From JAWPMT01 sp965242775 (lineage in GTDB: Bacteria > Bacteroidota > Bacteroidia > Cytophagales > Cyclobacteriaceae), in contig CBDETI010000010.1 in assembly GCA_965242775.1 (NCBI GenBank), positions 124,001-188,000 of the forward strand: DNA of 64,000 bases. Reading direction: 5' to 3'. The notes beneath the pieces were generated by a model that saw only the letters and a program-made list of their open reading frames with translations, was not told the DNA's origin and made no database searches. Positions 52,353 to 61,252 of this stretch are shown one piece after another; the stretch's first letter is position 1; every line of letters begins with the position of its first letter. The position numbers and the translations under genes were made by a program.

Positions 52353-53503
52353 GCAAGATCATCACTGAAAACGGCAGGGGCCTTGTCGCGAAGATTGTAG
52401 CTACTACTCATCACCTCCGCATACGCGCCAGTAGACCTTATCACCAGGAGGTCTCCTCGCTTACTATCAGGCAGTTCAATGCCCCTGGCAAAAGCATCGG
52501 ATGTCTCGCATATGGGTCCCACTACATCGTAGGTGTCGGTGGAGATTGACTCAGGACTCAGGTTCTGGATTACGTGCCTGGCCTGGTAAAGGGCTGGTCT
52601 GATCAGTTCCGTCATACCTGCATCGACAATTAGAAAAGTTGTACCCTCCCCGGGCTTGTTGTAAAGTACTCGAGTGACCAACGACCCGCATTGCCCGACC
52701 AGGGACCTACCTAATTCAAAATGAAGGGTTTGGTTTGGTCGCAACCGCAATTCATCCTTGAAAAAATTGAAATAGGTTTTGAAATCGGGAATAGCAGATT
52801 GGTCAGGATGCAAATAATCAATACCCAGGCCACCCCCCACGTTCAAGTGAGGCAGGTCAAATCCTTCAGCTAACAGGAATTCCTGAATCTCATTGACTTT
52901 CTTCACCAAATGCGAGAACCGGTCCAAGTCGGTGATTTGTGAGCCAATATGAAAATGAGTCCCGATAAACTGCAGGTGCTTAAGTTGCCTGATCATCGGC
53001 AACGACTCTTTTAGTTCCTGGAAAGTAACACCAAACTTGTTGTTCCGCTTACCGGTTGTTATGTACTCGTGCGTTCCCGCATCTACATTTGGATTCAGCC
53101 TAAGGGCGAAATTAGTTTTAACGCCCAGCTTTGCTGCCAAATCTTCAAGTACCTCCAATTCTTGAATCGATTCCACATTGAAGGCAAAAATCTGCTGGTC
53201 TAAGCCCAGCTTCAGTTCCTTATCGGTCTTGCCAACGCCAGCAAAGACAATGTGGTCTTTGGCAAATCCTGCTTCGACTGCTCGCACCACTTCATTCCCC
53301 GAAACACAATCAGCCCCAAAACCATATGATTGAATCAGTTTCAGAATTTCTAAATTCGTATTGGCTTTCAACGCATAATGCACCTGATAAGGAAATCCGG
53401 TAATTTCCCTTTTTACCACCTCCAATGTTTCTCGGAGTAAGTTCAGATCATAGAAGTAGAAGGGAGTTTCTATCTCCTGAAAATGCGCCAGGTACTTTTT
53501 CAT
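52349..53503 (-). CDS. lysA: diaminopimelate decarboxylase
   Basis: From the ATG at 53503 the enzyme has 384 residues. The PLP lysine is in YQVHYALKANTNLEIL (about residue 47). Other blocks are GFGADCVSGNEV, GTHFHIGSQITDL, NVGGGLGIDYLHP, ELGRSLVGQCGSLVTRVLY, VGPICETSDAFARGIELP. It makes lysine from meso-diaminopimelate in the cytoplasm. The start is 1 base after the TPR gene's stop. The M23 peptidase gene converges on it. Confidence 0.97.
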   Translation of the reverse strand: MKKYLAHFQEIETPFYFYDLNLLRETLEVVKREITGFPYQVHYALKANTNLEILKLIQSYGFGADCVSGNEVVRAVEAGFAKDHIVFAGVGKTDKELKLGLDQQIFAFNVESIQELEVLEDLAAKLGVKTNFALRLNPNVDAGTHEYITTGKRNNKFGVTFQELKESLPMIRQLKHLQFIGTHFHIGSQITDLDRFSHLVKKVNEIQEFLLAEGFDLPHLNVGGGLGIDYLHPDQSAIPDFKTYFNFFKDELRLRPNQTLHFELGRSLVGQCGSLVTRVLYNKPGEGTTFLIVDAGMTELIRPALYQARHVIQNLSPESISTDTYDVVGPICETSDAFARGIELPDSKRGDLLVIRSTGAYAEVMSSSYNLRDKAPAVFSDDLA

Positions 53504-53504
53504 A

Positions 53505-54098
53505 TTATCTACAGTACTTTCGAAGGGCCTGCCTGGCCTCATCCACCTCCAGATTGCTGGCCTTTCTAAAATCCTCGCACGCCAAACTTGCTTTATTCAA
53601 CTGCACCTTGAGGGCCCCTCGATATAAATAGGCCTCCGCATAATTCCTGTCTAATTGCAGCGCTGAGCTGTAGGATTCAAGCGCAGCATCAAAATATCCC
53701 AACTGATGCCGGGCGCGACCTTCGATAAAATGGGCCTTGGCCAGATTTTCGCTGATGTCTAGTGCTTTGCCGGCATTGATCAAAGCAAGTGAAAACTTCT
53801 CCTGGCTATAATAAACGTTAGCCAAACTCATGTAGGCGTTTACATTGCGCTCATCCATTTTCAATACTGCCTCAAAATCGGCAATCGCGTTGTTGAATCT
53901 TTGCAATTCCTCATAAGCTCTACCGCGATTATAGATGGTTTTCACGTCCGCTTGATTAGAGGATAGGTACTCGTTATAAGAGGCGATCGCCTGCTTAAAC
54001 TTGCCTTGCTCAAAAAGTTGATCCCCCTGTCGGGTCGCTTCTGTACTGCAGGCTCCTACAAGTCCAACAATCAGAAGAGATCGAAGTAGATATTTCAT
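53505..54098 (-). CDS. TPR lipoprotein
   Basis: The 197-residue protein has a lipobox GLVGAC (Cys 17) followed by tetratricopeptide repeats (about 25-195) with typical W/L-G-Y-A-F patterns: GDQLFEQGKFKQAIASYNEY, NRGRAYEELQRFNNAIADFE, SLANVYYSQEKFSLALINAG, GRARHQLGYFDAALESYSSA. It is likely a periplasmic or outer-membrane scaffold. It is transcribed with lysA, whose start follows by one base. Confidence 0.88.
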   Translation of the reverse strand: MKYLLRSLLIVGLVGACSTEATRQGDQLFEQGKFKQAIASYNEYLSSNQADVKTIYNRGRAYEELQRFNNAIADFEAVLKMDERNVNAYMSLANVYYSQEKFSLALINAGKALDISENLAKAHFIEGRARHQLGYFDAALESYSSALQLDRNYAEAYLYRGALKVQLNKASLACEDFRKASNLEVDEARQALRKYCR

Positions 54099-54128
54099 AG
54101 CTCAAAATAGAAGTTGGCAAAACTAATC

Positions 54129-54932
54129 CTAATCTGAATTACCTCCGTACTTTACGTTTTTAAAAGACACGATTTCACAAGAAGCTTTACCAATAAACAT
54201 ATCAGCTGTCACCTTCAATGGCAGTTGATTGAGGTCGTCGGAAAACCATGCTGTTAGGGATCTTTTCCCATCGAAAACGGAGTTTTGCGGCATGAGCGGA
54301 ACAAGGCGATGTGCCTGGAGCTTTCCAACCTTGGTCTTGAGTTTTTCCTTACCCGTGTACAGAATCTTGAAATCGTAAAAAGTATCTTCAAAAAACGCCC
54401 TTACTCGAATCGTGTCACCTGACGAAAATTGCGAGAGGTCCAGGTTTCTGACTTGCAGCATGCCACCCAACATATCAAAAACCCCTTGGCTTGGATCAAA
54501 TTCGTAATGTTTCGTAGGCCTTCGTGGCTGGCCGCGGTGGGCCTTATATTGTTCCACACGAATACTTCCCGAATCCTGGTCAATATAGATCTGCTCCTCA
54601 AGTTGGTAGCGGCCTTCGTGGATATCACGGTAAGTGAAAACTGGTCTCAAATCATCCTTTCTGAGCGTAGCACCCCATTCATCTTCGACCTTAGTAAATA
54701 CATTTAAGAAACCGGAGCTTCCACCCCCGACTTTCACCTGGTAACATTGCTGCCCCTGATAGTTGACTTCCTCTTTCTCCAGCTGATAATAGCCTTTACC
54801 AATGGTGAACCAGCCGTAATTCAATTTAAACTCCAGGTATTCACCTGCTGCAAACCGGTACTGGGGCGCTTGACAAACCCCTTCGGCGTTCACCATGAAC
54901 AGTATCAGCAAGCAGGTTACAACTTTCTTCAC
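54129..54932 (-). CDS. DUF3108 secreted protein
   Basis: The 267-residue protein has a signal peptide ending AEGVCQ. The DUF3108 pattern is visible: GEYLEFKLNYGWFTIGKGYY, VKVGGGSSGFLNVFTKVEDE, FEDTFYDFKILYTGKEKLKT and LTAWFSDDLNQLPLKVTADM. The family has a beta-barrel-like fold in the periplasm with no known activity. It lies between dapD and the TPR-lysA pair on the same strand. Confidence 0.87.
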   Translation of the reverse strand: MKKVVTCLLILFMVNAEGVCQAPQYRFAAGEYLEFKLNYGWFTIGKGYYQLEKEEVNYQGQQCYQVKVGGGSSGFLNVFTKVEDEWGATLRKDDLRPVFTYRDIHEGRYQLEEQIYIDQDSGSIRVEQYKAHRGQPRRPTKHYEFDPSQGVFDMLGGMLQVRNLDLSQFSSGDTIRVRAFFEDTFYDFKILYTGKEKLKTKVGKLQAHRLVPLMPQNSVFDGKRSLTAWFSDDLNQLPLKVTADMFIGKASCEIVSFKNVKYGGNSD

Positions 54933-54974
54933 AGTCCAAAAACGATCAAAAAATGCAATTGCGTATATCAGGTT

Positions 54975-55787
54975 CTAGACTGCCACGCTGTTTTCTCGCA
55001 AGGCTTCATTCAGGGAGGTCTTCTTGTCGGTGCTTTCTTTTCTTTTTCCTATAATCAACGCGCAGGGAACATTGTATTCTCCTGCTGGAAATTTCTTCGG
55101 AATTGAACCGGGTATTACGACCGATCTCTCAGGAACATAGCCCCGGTACTCTTTTGGTTCCTCTCCCGTAACATCTATGATTTTCGAACTAGCAGTCAGT
55201 ACAACGTTGGCACCAAGTACGGCCTCTTTACCAACGCGCACACCTTCCACAACGATACTCCGGGATCCTAAAAAGGCACCATCCTCGACAATCACAGGCG
55301 CGGCCTGCACCGGCTCTAGAACACCACCAATACCGACACCCCCGCTGAGGTGAACATCCTTGCCGATTTGCGCACAACTCCCCACAGTAGCCCAGGTGTC
55401 AACCATGGTCCCCTCATCCACATAGGCGCCAATGTTTACATATGACGGCATTAATACCGTATTCTTATTGATAAACGAGCCGTAGCGAGCAATTGCATGA
55501 GGTACTACCCGCACACCTAATTGATCATATCCCGACTTGAGTTTGATCTTATCATGAAACTGAAATGGACCTACTTCTATCAATTGCATCTTCATCAACG
55601 GAAAATAAAGTATAACCGCTTTCTTCAACCAATCATTAACCACCCATCCATCATTTGTCGGTTCCGCTATTCTGCGTTTTCCATTGTCAAGGTCATCCAC
55701 AATGGTCTTCACCGCTACGGCAATTTCTTTGTCGTGAATCAGGGTGCGATCTTCCCAGGCGCTTTCAATTAGTGTTCTTAACTCCAT
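54975..55787 (-). CDS. dapD: tetrahydrodipicolinate N-succinyltransferase
   Basis: From the ATG at 55787 the enzyme has 270 residues. The left-handed beta-helix hexapeptide repeats run from about 95 to 240 (GAYVDEGTMVDTWATVGSCA, GKDVHLSGGVGIGGVLEPVQ, ENAVLGANVVLT-like). The N-terminal part MELRTLIESAWEDRTLIHDK and the FHDKIKLKSGYDQLGVRVVP block are DapD features. It succinylates tetrahydrodipicolinate in the lysine/diaminopimelate pathway. The frame is open further upstream but is not DapD-like. Confidence 0.96.
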   Translation of the reverse strand: MELRTLIESAWEDRTLIHDKEIAVAVKTIVDDLDNGKRRIAEPTNDGWVVNDWLKKAVILYFPLMKMQLIEVGPFQFHDKIKLKSGYDQLGVRVVPHAIARYGSFINKNTVLMPSYVNIGAYVDEGTMVDTWATVGSCAQIGKDVHLSGGVGIGGVLEPVQAAPVIVEDGAFLGSRSIVVEGVRVGKEAVLGANVVLTASSKIIDVTGEEPKEYRGYVPERSVVIPGSIPKKFPAGEYNVPCALIIGKRKESTDKKTSLNEALRENSVAV

Positions 55788-56132
55788 GATTTTAATTAGG
55801 GTGAATGGCGAGTCTTGAATACAACATCTACTAGTGTTGGATAGATAGCTTTCAATCCACAACTCACAATTCGACAATCCGGTCAAATAGAAGAAAATCT
55901 GTTCTGAATGACAAAGAAGAATGGCAAATTATTGTAATCGGATGTGTTTTTAGATGGGTTTCTTCCGCCTCCAGGTCTCTTAAGAATGACTGGGTTAATG
56001 CTATACAACAACGTAAGTAACAATACAGATACATTATAGTAAATTTCTGATTACAAGCTCTTTATCATCTTTTATAAAGTAGTATCTAAAATTATATTTA
56101 GATATATCTAAATTTTAATTTAGCTTTACATC
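55788..56132. other. 345-bp divergent intergenic region
   Basis: The region between dapD (minus) and the DtxR-family regulator (plus) holds the regulator's operator array at 56083-56113. The rest is AT-rich without an ORF, tRNA or terminator. A dapD promoter should lie near 55800-55900 on the minus strand, but no box is clear. Confidence 0.5.
56083..56113 (+). promoter_or_regulatory. three-half-site operator for the DtxR-family regulator
   Basis: TATCTAAA (56083-56090), TTTAGATA (56097-56104) and TATCTAAA (56105-56112) are the same 8-base half-site in alternating orientation. The last two form ATTTAGATATATCTAAAT, an 18-bp perfect palindrome at 56096-56113. This shape is what DtxR/MntR dimers bind. 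It lies 20 bases before the GTG at 56133. Confidence 0.7.
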
Positions 56133-56804
56133 GTGTCACAAGCGCGATTTACACACACCGAGGAAAACTATATTAAGTCTATATATCATCTTGCGGCAGA
56201 TGGAGAAGAAAATGTCTCCACCAATGCACTCGCGGAGCACATGCATACCCGACCAGCAACCGTTAGTGATATGATCAAACGGCTTGCCCGGAAGGACATA
56301 CTCTCCTACCAAAAATACCAGGGAGTTTCTCTGACCGACATGGGGAATAAAGTGGCGGTCAATGTCATACGAAAGCACAGGCTTTGGGAGGTATTTCTGT
56401 ATGAGAAGCTTGACTTTCATTGGGATGAAGTCCATGATATTGCCGAGCAATTAGAACACATACAGTCACCTTTGCTCATTGAAAAACTTGATGCCTTCCT
56501 GGGATCCCCTACGGTTGATCCGCACGGTGACCCAATACCAGATGTAAACGGTAATTTCAACACGGGGCCCCAGCAGCCGCTCGCGGAGATTGCAACTAAT
56601 GAACAGGTGGTGGTCGTATCGGTGGTTGACGGTAATCCCCGGCTATTGCAATTCCTGGATAAGAAAGGCATAAGGCTTGGCCTCAAATTGAGAGTGCTTG
56701 AAAAAGAGGAGTTCGACGGCTCCATCCTCCTGGAACTAAACGAGGGAAATACATCTTTCTTCTCGAAGGAAATCACGGAATCAATAATGGTAAAAAAGAT
56801 ATGA
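56133..56804 (+). CDS. DtxR/MntR-family metal-dependent regulator
   Basis: The 223-residue protein starts at GTG. A winged helix-turn-helix (about 5-70: NYIKSIYHLAADGEENVSTN, MHTRPATVSDMIKRLARKDI) leads into the dimerisation and metal-site helices with RKHRLWEVFLYEKLDFHWDE, EHIQSPLLIEKLDAFLGSP. A FeoA/SH3-like C-terminal domain is at about 145-223. DtxR relatives bind Mn(II) or Fe(II) and then DNA. It is the first gene of the uptake operon and overlaps the binding-protein gene by ATGA, so it likely represses its own operon. Confidence 0.9.
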   Translation: MSQARFTHTEENYIKSIYHLAADGEENVSTNALAEHMHTRPATVSDMIKRLARKDILSYQKYQGVSLTDMGNKVAVNVIRKHRLWEVFLYEKLDFHWDEVHDIAEQLEHIQSPLLIEKLDAFLGSPTVDPHGDPIPDVNGNFNTGPQQPLAEIATNEQVVVVSVVDGNPRLLQFLDKKGIRLGLKLRVLEKEEFDGSILLELNEGNTSFFSKEITESIMVKKI

Positions 56805-57712
56805 GAAAAACAATCGGCCTACTGGCGCTAAGCCTACTGGTCTACGCATGTAATAACACCCCGAACACCGCCGGGACCAAGCCCAAGGTTGTTGCCACCA
56901 CCGGCATGTTATATGATGCCGTCATCAACATCGCCGGAGACAAGGTAGACGCTCAGCCGATCATGGGTTCTGGTGTTGACCCGCATCTTTACAAGGCAAC
57001 ACAGGGAGACTTGCGCAAACTCCAAAGCGCGGATTTGATCATTTACAATGGCTTGTTACTAGAAGGTAAAATGGCAGAAATACTTGAAAAGCAGGCAAGG
57101 ATAAAGTCGGTAGTCGCTGCAGCAGAAGCCATCGACAAAAGTCAATTGTTGGGCTCGGAGCTTTATGAAAATGCCTATGACCCTCATGTCTGGTTTGATG
57201 TTAAACTCTGGCAAATAGCGGTAAACGCAGTTGCCGAAGGGCTTATCAAGCTCGATGCTGAGAATGCCGCACTGTACCGCGAAAACACACGACGCTATGT
57301 CAACACCCTGGATAGCCTTCACATGGCTGTTGGAAAGAAACTGCAAGAAATTCCAGCAACTCAAAAAATTCTAATCACCGCACATGATGCCTTTGGCTAT
57401 TTCGGTAGGGCTTACGACCTGGAGGTAAAGGGCCTTCAAGGCATATCCACTTTATCGGACTTTGGCTTGCGAGATATCGCTGATCTGATCGATCTGATTA
57501 TTGAACGCAACATTAAAGCAATTTTTGTGGAGACCTCCGTTTCGCCACAGGCGGTGAATGCAGTTGTCGATGGATGCCGTGCCAAAGGGCATCAGGTCGA
57601 AATAGGTGGCAGCCTGTTTTCAGATGCCATGGGGAGTTTCGGAACTTTCGAAGGCACGTACATAGGGATGGTGTCCCATAATGCCAATACCATTAGCGAT
57701 GCGCTCAAATGA
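56801..57712 (+). CDS. Zn/Mn ABC transporter substrate-binding protein (ZnuA/TroA-like)
   Basis: The 303-residue protein has a lipobox VYAC (Cys 17). Metal ligands are predicted as His62 (VDPHLYKAT), His129 (YDPHVWFD), His195 (TAHDAFGYF) and Asp275 (LFSDAMG). That His-His-His-Asp set is like TroA and differs from the Mn-specific His-His-Glu-Asp of PsaA. It captures metal in the periplasm for the downstream ATPase and permeases. Both ends overlap neighbours by ATGA. Confidence 0.93.
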   Translation: MRKTIGLLALSLLVYACNNTPNTAGTKPKVVATTGMLYDAVINIAGDKVDAQPIMGSGVDPHLYKATQGDLRKLQSADLIIYNGLLLEGKMAEILEKQARIKSVVAAAEAIDKSQLLGSELYENAYDPHVWFDVKLWQIAVNAVAEGLIKLDAENAALYRENTRRYVNTLDSLHMAVGKKLQEIPATQKILITAHDAFGYFGRAYDLEVKGLQGISTLSDFGLRDIADLIDLIIERNIKAIFVETSVSPQAVNAVVDGCRAKGHQVEIGGSLFSDAMGSFGTFEGTYIGMVSHNANTISDALK

Positions 57713-58500
57713 TGGACCCAGTTCAAAGTAATATCGCATTAGAAATCCATGACTTAACAGTCTCTTACGACAAGAAACCGGTGCTTTGGGGGATAGATCT
57801 GGCGATCCCAAAAGGCTCCATCTGCGGCATTATTGGGCCCAATGGCGCGGGGAAATCAACATTGATCAAATCCATCATGGATTTGTTGCCCGCGAGCTCG
57901 GGATACGTAAAAATCCTAGGGGAGGATCTGGGAGAAATAAGAAAAAAGGTAAGCTACGTACCGCAACGCGAATCAGTGGACTGGGATTTTCCAGCCTCAG
58001 TGTATGACATTGTGCAAATGGGCCGGTATGGCCGGGTGGGTCTATTTAAACGGTTGAAGAAAGCCGATAAAGAAGCTGCAATGGATGCGTTACGGCAAGT
58101 CGGCATGGAAAAATTCAAGGATCGTCAAATCGCTCAACTCTCAGGTGGACAACAACAGCGGGTCTTTTTAGCAAGAGCACTCTGTCAGGAGGCGGAAATT
58201 TATTTCATGGACGAACCCTTCGCCGGTGTGGATGCGGCCACAGAAAAGGCGATCATTCAACTTCTCCGGAAACTAGCCGCCAAAGGCAAAACCGTAATTG
58301 TAGTACATCATGACCTGCAATCTGTCGAAAGCTACTTTGACTGGTTGATCATGCTGAACTTAAGATTGGTTGCTGCAGGGCCGACTCAGGAAGTCTTCCA
58401 AGAAAAATTCTTGACAGAGACCTATGGAGGTAAGCTCACCTTACTCACGGAAGTGGGAGAGCTAATGAAAAAGGAGCAATATCCGACGCGGGAACAATGA
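57709..58500 (+). CDS. Zn/Mn ABC transporter ATP-binding protein
   Basis: The 263-residue ATPase has Walker A GPNGAGKST (about 43-51), the signature LSGGQQQRVFLARALCQ (about 144-160) and Walker B YFMDEPFAGVDA (about 165-176). The SYVPQRESVDWDFPASVYD block is typical of the metal-uptake MntB/ZnuC group. It powers metal import with the two permeases downstream. The first permease overlaps its stop by ATGA. Confidence 0.95.
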   Translation: MMDPVQSNIALEIHDLTVSYDKKPVLWGIDLAIPKGSICGIIGPNGAGKSTLIKSIMDLLPASSGYVKILGEDLGEIRKKVSYVPQRESVDWDFPASVYDIVQMGRYGRVGLFKRLKKADKEAAMDALRQVGMEKFKDRQIAQLSGGQQQRVFLARALCQEAEIYFMDEPFAGVDAATEKAIIQLLRKLAAKGKTVIVVHHDLQSVESYFDWLIMLNLRLVAAGPTQEVFQEKFLTETYGGKLTLLTEVGELMKKEQYPTREQ

Positions 58501-59792
58501 AGGAAGCACTGGTTGAGTTTTTTACATTCGCTTACCCTAACATTAAATATGTGGTATTTGGGTCGATCCTTCTTTCCATTTCCTCGGCTGTGGTTGGCTG
58601 CTTCACTTTTTTAAAAAAGAAATCACTTTTAGGGGATGTCATTTCCCATTCCGTTCTTCCGGGTGTCTGCCTTTCCTTTATAATTTCCGGGGATAAGGAC
58701 CCTGTCCTATTGGTTGTCGGTGCATTCTTGACGGGTTGGCTCTCCATTCTTGTCATGGATTATGTGGTTGCTAACTCCAAGATCAAAGAAGATACAGCCA
58801 CAGGATTATCGCTATCGGTATTTTTTGGCGTCGGTATTCTTTTACTGACAGTTATTCAGCATTCTGGAAATGCCAGTCAGACGGGACTAGACTCTTTTCT
58901 ATTTGGTAAGGCTGCAGCATTGGTTGGTAAAGACTTGTGGGCCTTCAGCACCATGAGTATGCTGGTACTGATTGTTGTCTGGTTTTTTTACAAGGAGTTG
59001 AAATTGGTTGCCTTCAATCCGGATTTTGCTAAGACTATTGGTATACCTGTCCGGATGGTAGAAGTATTACTTTCTTCAATCACTGTTATGGCAGTGGTCA
59101 CGGGAATTCAAGCTGTGGGTGTGGTCTTAATGGCAGCGATGCTCATTACTCCTGCAGCTGCAGCTCGATTCTGGACTGATAGACTTTCAAGGATGCTATT
59201 GCTCGCTTCGACGTTTGGCGCATTTTCCGGCGTACTGGGTGCCTTTGTCTCCTATGTGGCGCCAGGAATGCCCACCGGACCATGGATCGTCATGACCATC
59301 TCTGTTATCGCCATTACTTCCTTCCTAGTGGCTCCGGGAAAGGGAATAATCAACAAAGTCATCAAGCAGCGAGCAATCAAAAGTCGACTATTACAAGAGA
59401 ACATACTGAAAACATTCTTTTCGCTTGGGGAGAAAACCAACAGTCATTTCACGCCAAGATCGGAAAGCGAGCTTTTAATGAGAAGAGACTTTACCCCAAC
59501 CCAATTACGTAAGGGACTGAAAAAGCTCAAGTTCAACAGGTACATTGAAAAACACGAAGGAAAATGGGTCTTAAAAAAACAAGGGCTTCTCAAGGGTAAA
59601 CGGACCTTGCGACTGCACAGGCTTTGGGAACTCTACCTGACCGAGTATCTGCGTATAGCTCCAGATCATGTCCATGAGGATGCCGAGTCTATCGAACATA
59701 TCATTTCGCCCGACCTTGAAAAGAAACTGGAGAAACTACTAAATCATCCTACAATGGACCCTCACCACTCCGTTATACCTGAGAGAGAATAG
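58497..59792 (+). CDS. Mn/Zn ABC permease fused to a DtxR-like C-terminal module
   Basis: The 431-residue protein has an ABC-3 permease (about 1-285, with KKKSLLGDVISHSVLPGVCL, GVGILLLTVIQHSGNASQTG, AVGVVLMAAMLITPAAAARF). A cytoplasmic tail of about 145 residues follows. The tail has a winged-helix-like part (MRRDFTPTQLRKGLKKLKFN) and a DtxR dimerisation and metal-binding part with LRLHRLWELYLTEYLRIAPD and AESIEHIISPDLEKKLEKLL. This closely echoes the regulator at 56133. The tail lacks an SH3 domain. It may sense imported metal inside the cell, which is inference. Confidence 0.9.
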   Translation: MKEALVEFFTFAYPNIKYVVFGSILLSISSAVVGCFTFLKKKSLLGDVISHSVLPGVCLSFIISGDKDPVLLVVGAFLTGWLSILVMDYVVANSKIKEDTATGLSLSVFFGVGILLLTVIQHSGNASQTGLDSFLFGKAAALVGKDLWAFSTMSMLVLIVVWFFYKELKLVAFNPDFAKTIGIPVRMVEVLLSSITVMAVVTGIQAVGVVLMAAMLITPAAAARFWTDRLSRMLLLASTFGAFSGVLGAFVSYVAPGMPTGPWIVMTISVIAITSFLVAPGKGIINKVIKQRAIKSRLLQENILKTFFSLGEKTNSHFTPRSESELLMRRDFTPTQLRKGLKKLKFNRYIEKHEGKWVLKKQGLLKGKRTLRLHRLWELYLTEYLRIAPDHVHEDAESIEHIISPDLEKKLEKLLNHPTMDPHHSVIPERE

Positions 59793-59826
59793 ATAATGAT
59801 AGCACCACTAAAAGACCAACATACTC

Positions 59827-60738
59827 ATGGATAGCCTGATCATTATTGTCACGGGAGCGTTAGTGGCTATTTCCTGTGGACTGCTCGGAAGCTTCCTGGT
59901 ACTTCGCAAAATGGCAATGGTAAGTGATGCGATTTCACATGCGGTCTTACCAGGCATCGTCATCGCCTACATGATCATGGGTGCCGACCAGACCATATGG
60001 ATGCTACTTGGTGCCGGTTTGTTTGGCATGATCACCACCTTTCTAATAGAGTTTTTTCATCAAAAAGGTAAGTTGCAATCCGATGCTTCTATTGGCGTCA
60101 CGTTCACCTGGCTTTTTGCAATTGGTGTGATCCTGGTTTCCTACTATGCCGGGGATGCACACATCGATCAGGACTGCATACTTTATGGAGAAATTGCCTA
60201 TGTACCCTTAGATCTACTATTCACAAGCTCCGGACAAATTATTGGGCCCCGCGCTTTGGTTGTCCTGAGTATCGTTCTGGTACTCGTCATCTTATTCATT
60301 GTTGTTGCTTATAAAGAACTTTACATCACCACCTTCGACCCCCAATATGCTACCAGCAACGGCTACTCAGCCAATTTATGGCATTACTTGCTCATGTCGA
60401 TGGTTTCATTAGTGACGGTAGCAGCATTTGAATCTGTCGGCGCCATTCTGGTAGTTGCGTTCTTGATCGTCCCCCCGGCAACAGCCTATTTGATCACTGG
60501 CCAATTGAGGACGATGCTCCTACTCAGTGCAGTATTAGGTGTAGCCATTGCCATCAGTGGATACTACCTGGCATACGGTCTCGACGGGTCCATTGCCGGC
60601 GCAATGGCAACCATGGCAGGTCTATTTTTCGCCATTACCTTCTGCTATCAACGGATTGTTGAAAAACGAAGACAGAAAGCGGATTCCCAAGGAAGTGAAC
60701 CCACTATCGAGCTCGGGGGTCAGACTTTCAGGAACTGA
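59827..60738 (+). CDS. Mn/Zn ABC permease, second copy
   Basis: The 303-residue ABC-3 permease has about 8 helices with LRKMAMVSDAISHAVLPGIV, GVTFTWLFAIGVILVSYYAG, and AAFESVGAILVVAFLIVPPA. Unlike the first permease it has no DtxR-like tail. Together they form a permease heterodimer. It starts 34 bases after the first permease and its end overlaps the opposing SRPBCC gene by 11 bases. Confidence 0.93.
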   Translation: MDSLIIIVTGALVAISCGLLGSFLVLRKMAMVSDAISHAVLPGIVIAYMIMGADQTIWMLLGAGLFGMITTFLIEFFHQKGKLQSDASIGVTFTWLFAIGVILVSYYAGDAHIDQDCILYGEIAYVPLDLLFTSSGQIIGPRALVVLSIVLVLVILFIVVAYKELYITTFDPQYATSNGYSANLWHYLLMSMVSLVTVAAFESVGAILVVAFLIVPPATAYLITGQLRTMLLLSAVLGVAIAISGYYLAYGLDGSIAGAMATMAGLFFAITFCYQRIVEKRRQKADSQGSEPTIELGGQTFRN

Positions 60739-61252
60739 GCAAATCTTTGTATTCATCCTCGAGCCTCATATGCACTTTCCAAAAGCCGGCGGGAGCTGCT
60801 TCTGCCAACCGATCTAACAGGATATCGAGATGCGTATGCCAGCCAGCGAATGTACCTATGCGCGGATCCATACCCGTGGGCAGTTTTTCATGGGTAAGTG
60901 TGAGGAGCACCGCCTCATCCTGTTCGAGCAATTCAAAGGTCACCACGCCCCCCTCCCAGGCAATTGACAGTAGCTGCGGAGGATCAATCTTCAGCACTTC
61001 GGCAGAAGAAAGTGTACCATCCTGGAATTCCTTGTACTTTTCCGGGACCGGATCTGGCGGTGATGATAATTGTGAATTATTGAAGACCAATTCCATTTTA
61101 CCACCGACTTTGAGGTCTGCTTTTCCACCGGCAAACCAAAGCGCCCGCTTTTCACCATCTACCAGATACTGCCAGATACGATCAATTGGCCCAGGAAGTA
61201 ATCGCTGGAATTGTAATGTGTCGCGCTCTATGAGCTTACCATATTTATTCAT
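60728..61252 (-). CDS. SRPBCC (AHSA1-type) protein
   Basis: The 174-residue protein has the AHSA1/START pattern: IDRIWQYLVDGEKRALWFAG, GGKMELVFNNSQLSSPPDPV, LSIAWEGGVVTFELLEQDEA, HTHLDILLDRLAEAAPAGFW. Such proteins bind hydrophobic ligands and are often paired with an ArsR regulator. It overlaps the ArsR gene by 8 bases. Confidence 0.87.
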   Translation of the reverse strand: MNKYGKLIERDTLQFQRLLPGPIDRIWQYLVDGEKRALWFAGGKADLKVGGKMELVFNNSQLSSPPDPVPEKYKEFQDGTLSSAEVLKIDPPQLLSIAWEGGVVTFELLEQDEAVLLTLTHEKLPTGMDPRIGTFAGWHTHLDILLDRLAEAAPAGFWKVHMRLEDEYKDLLSS

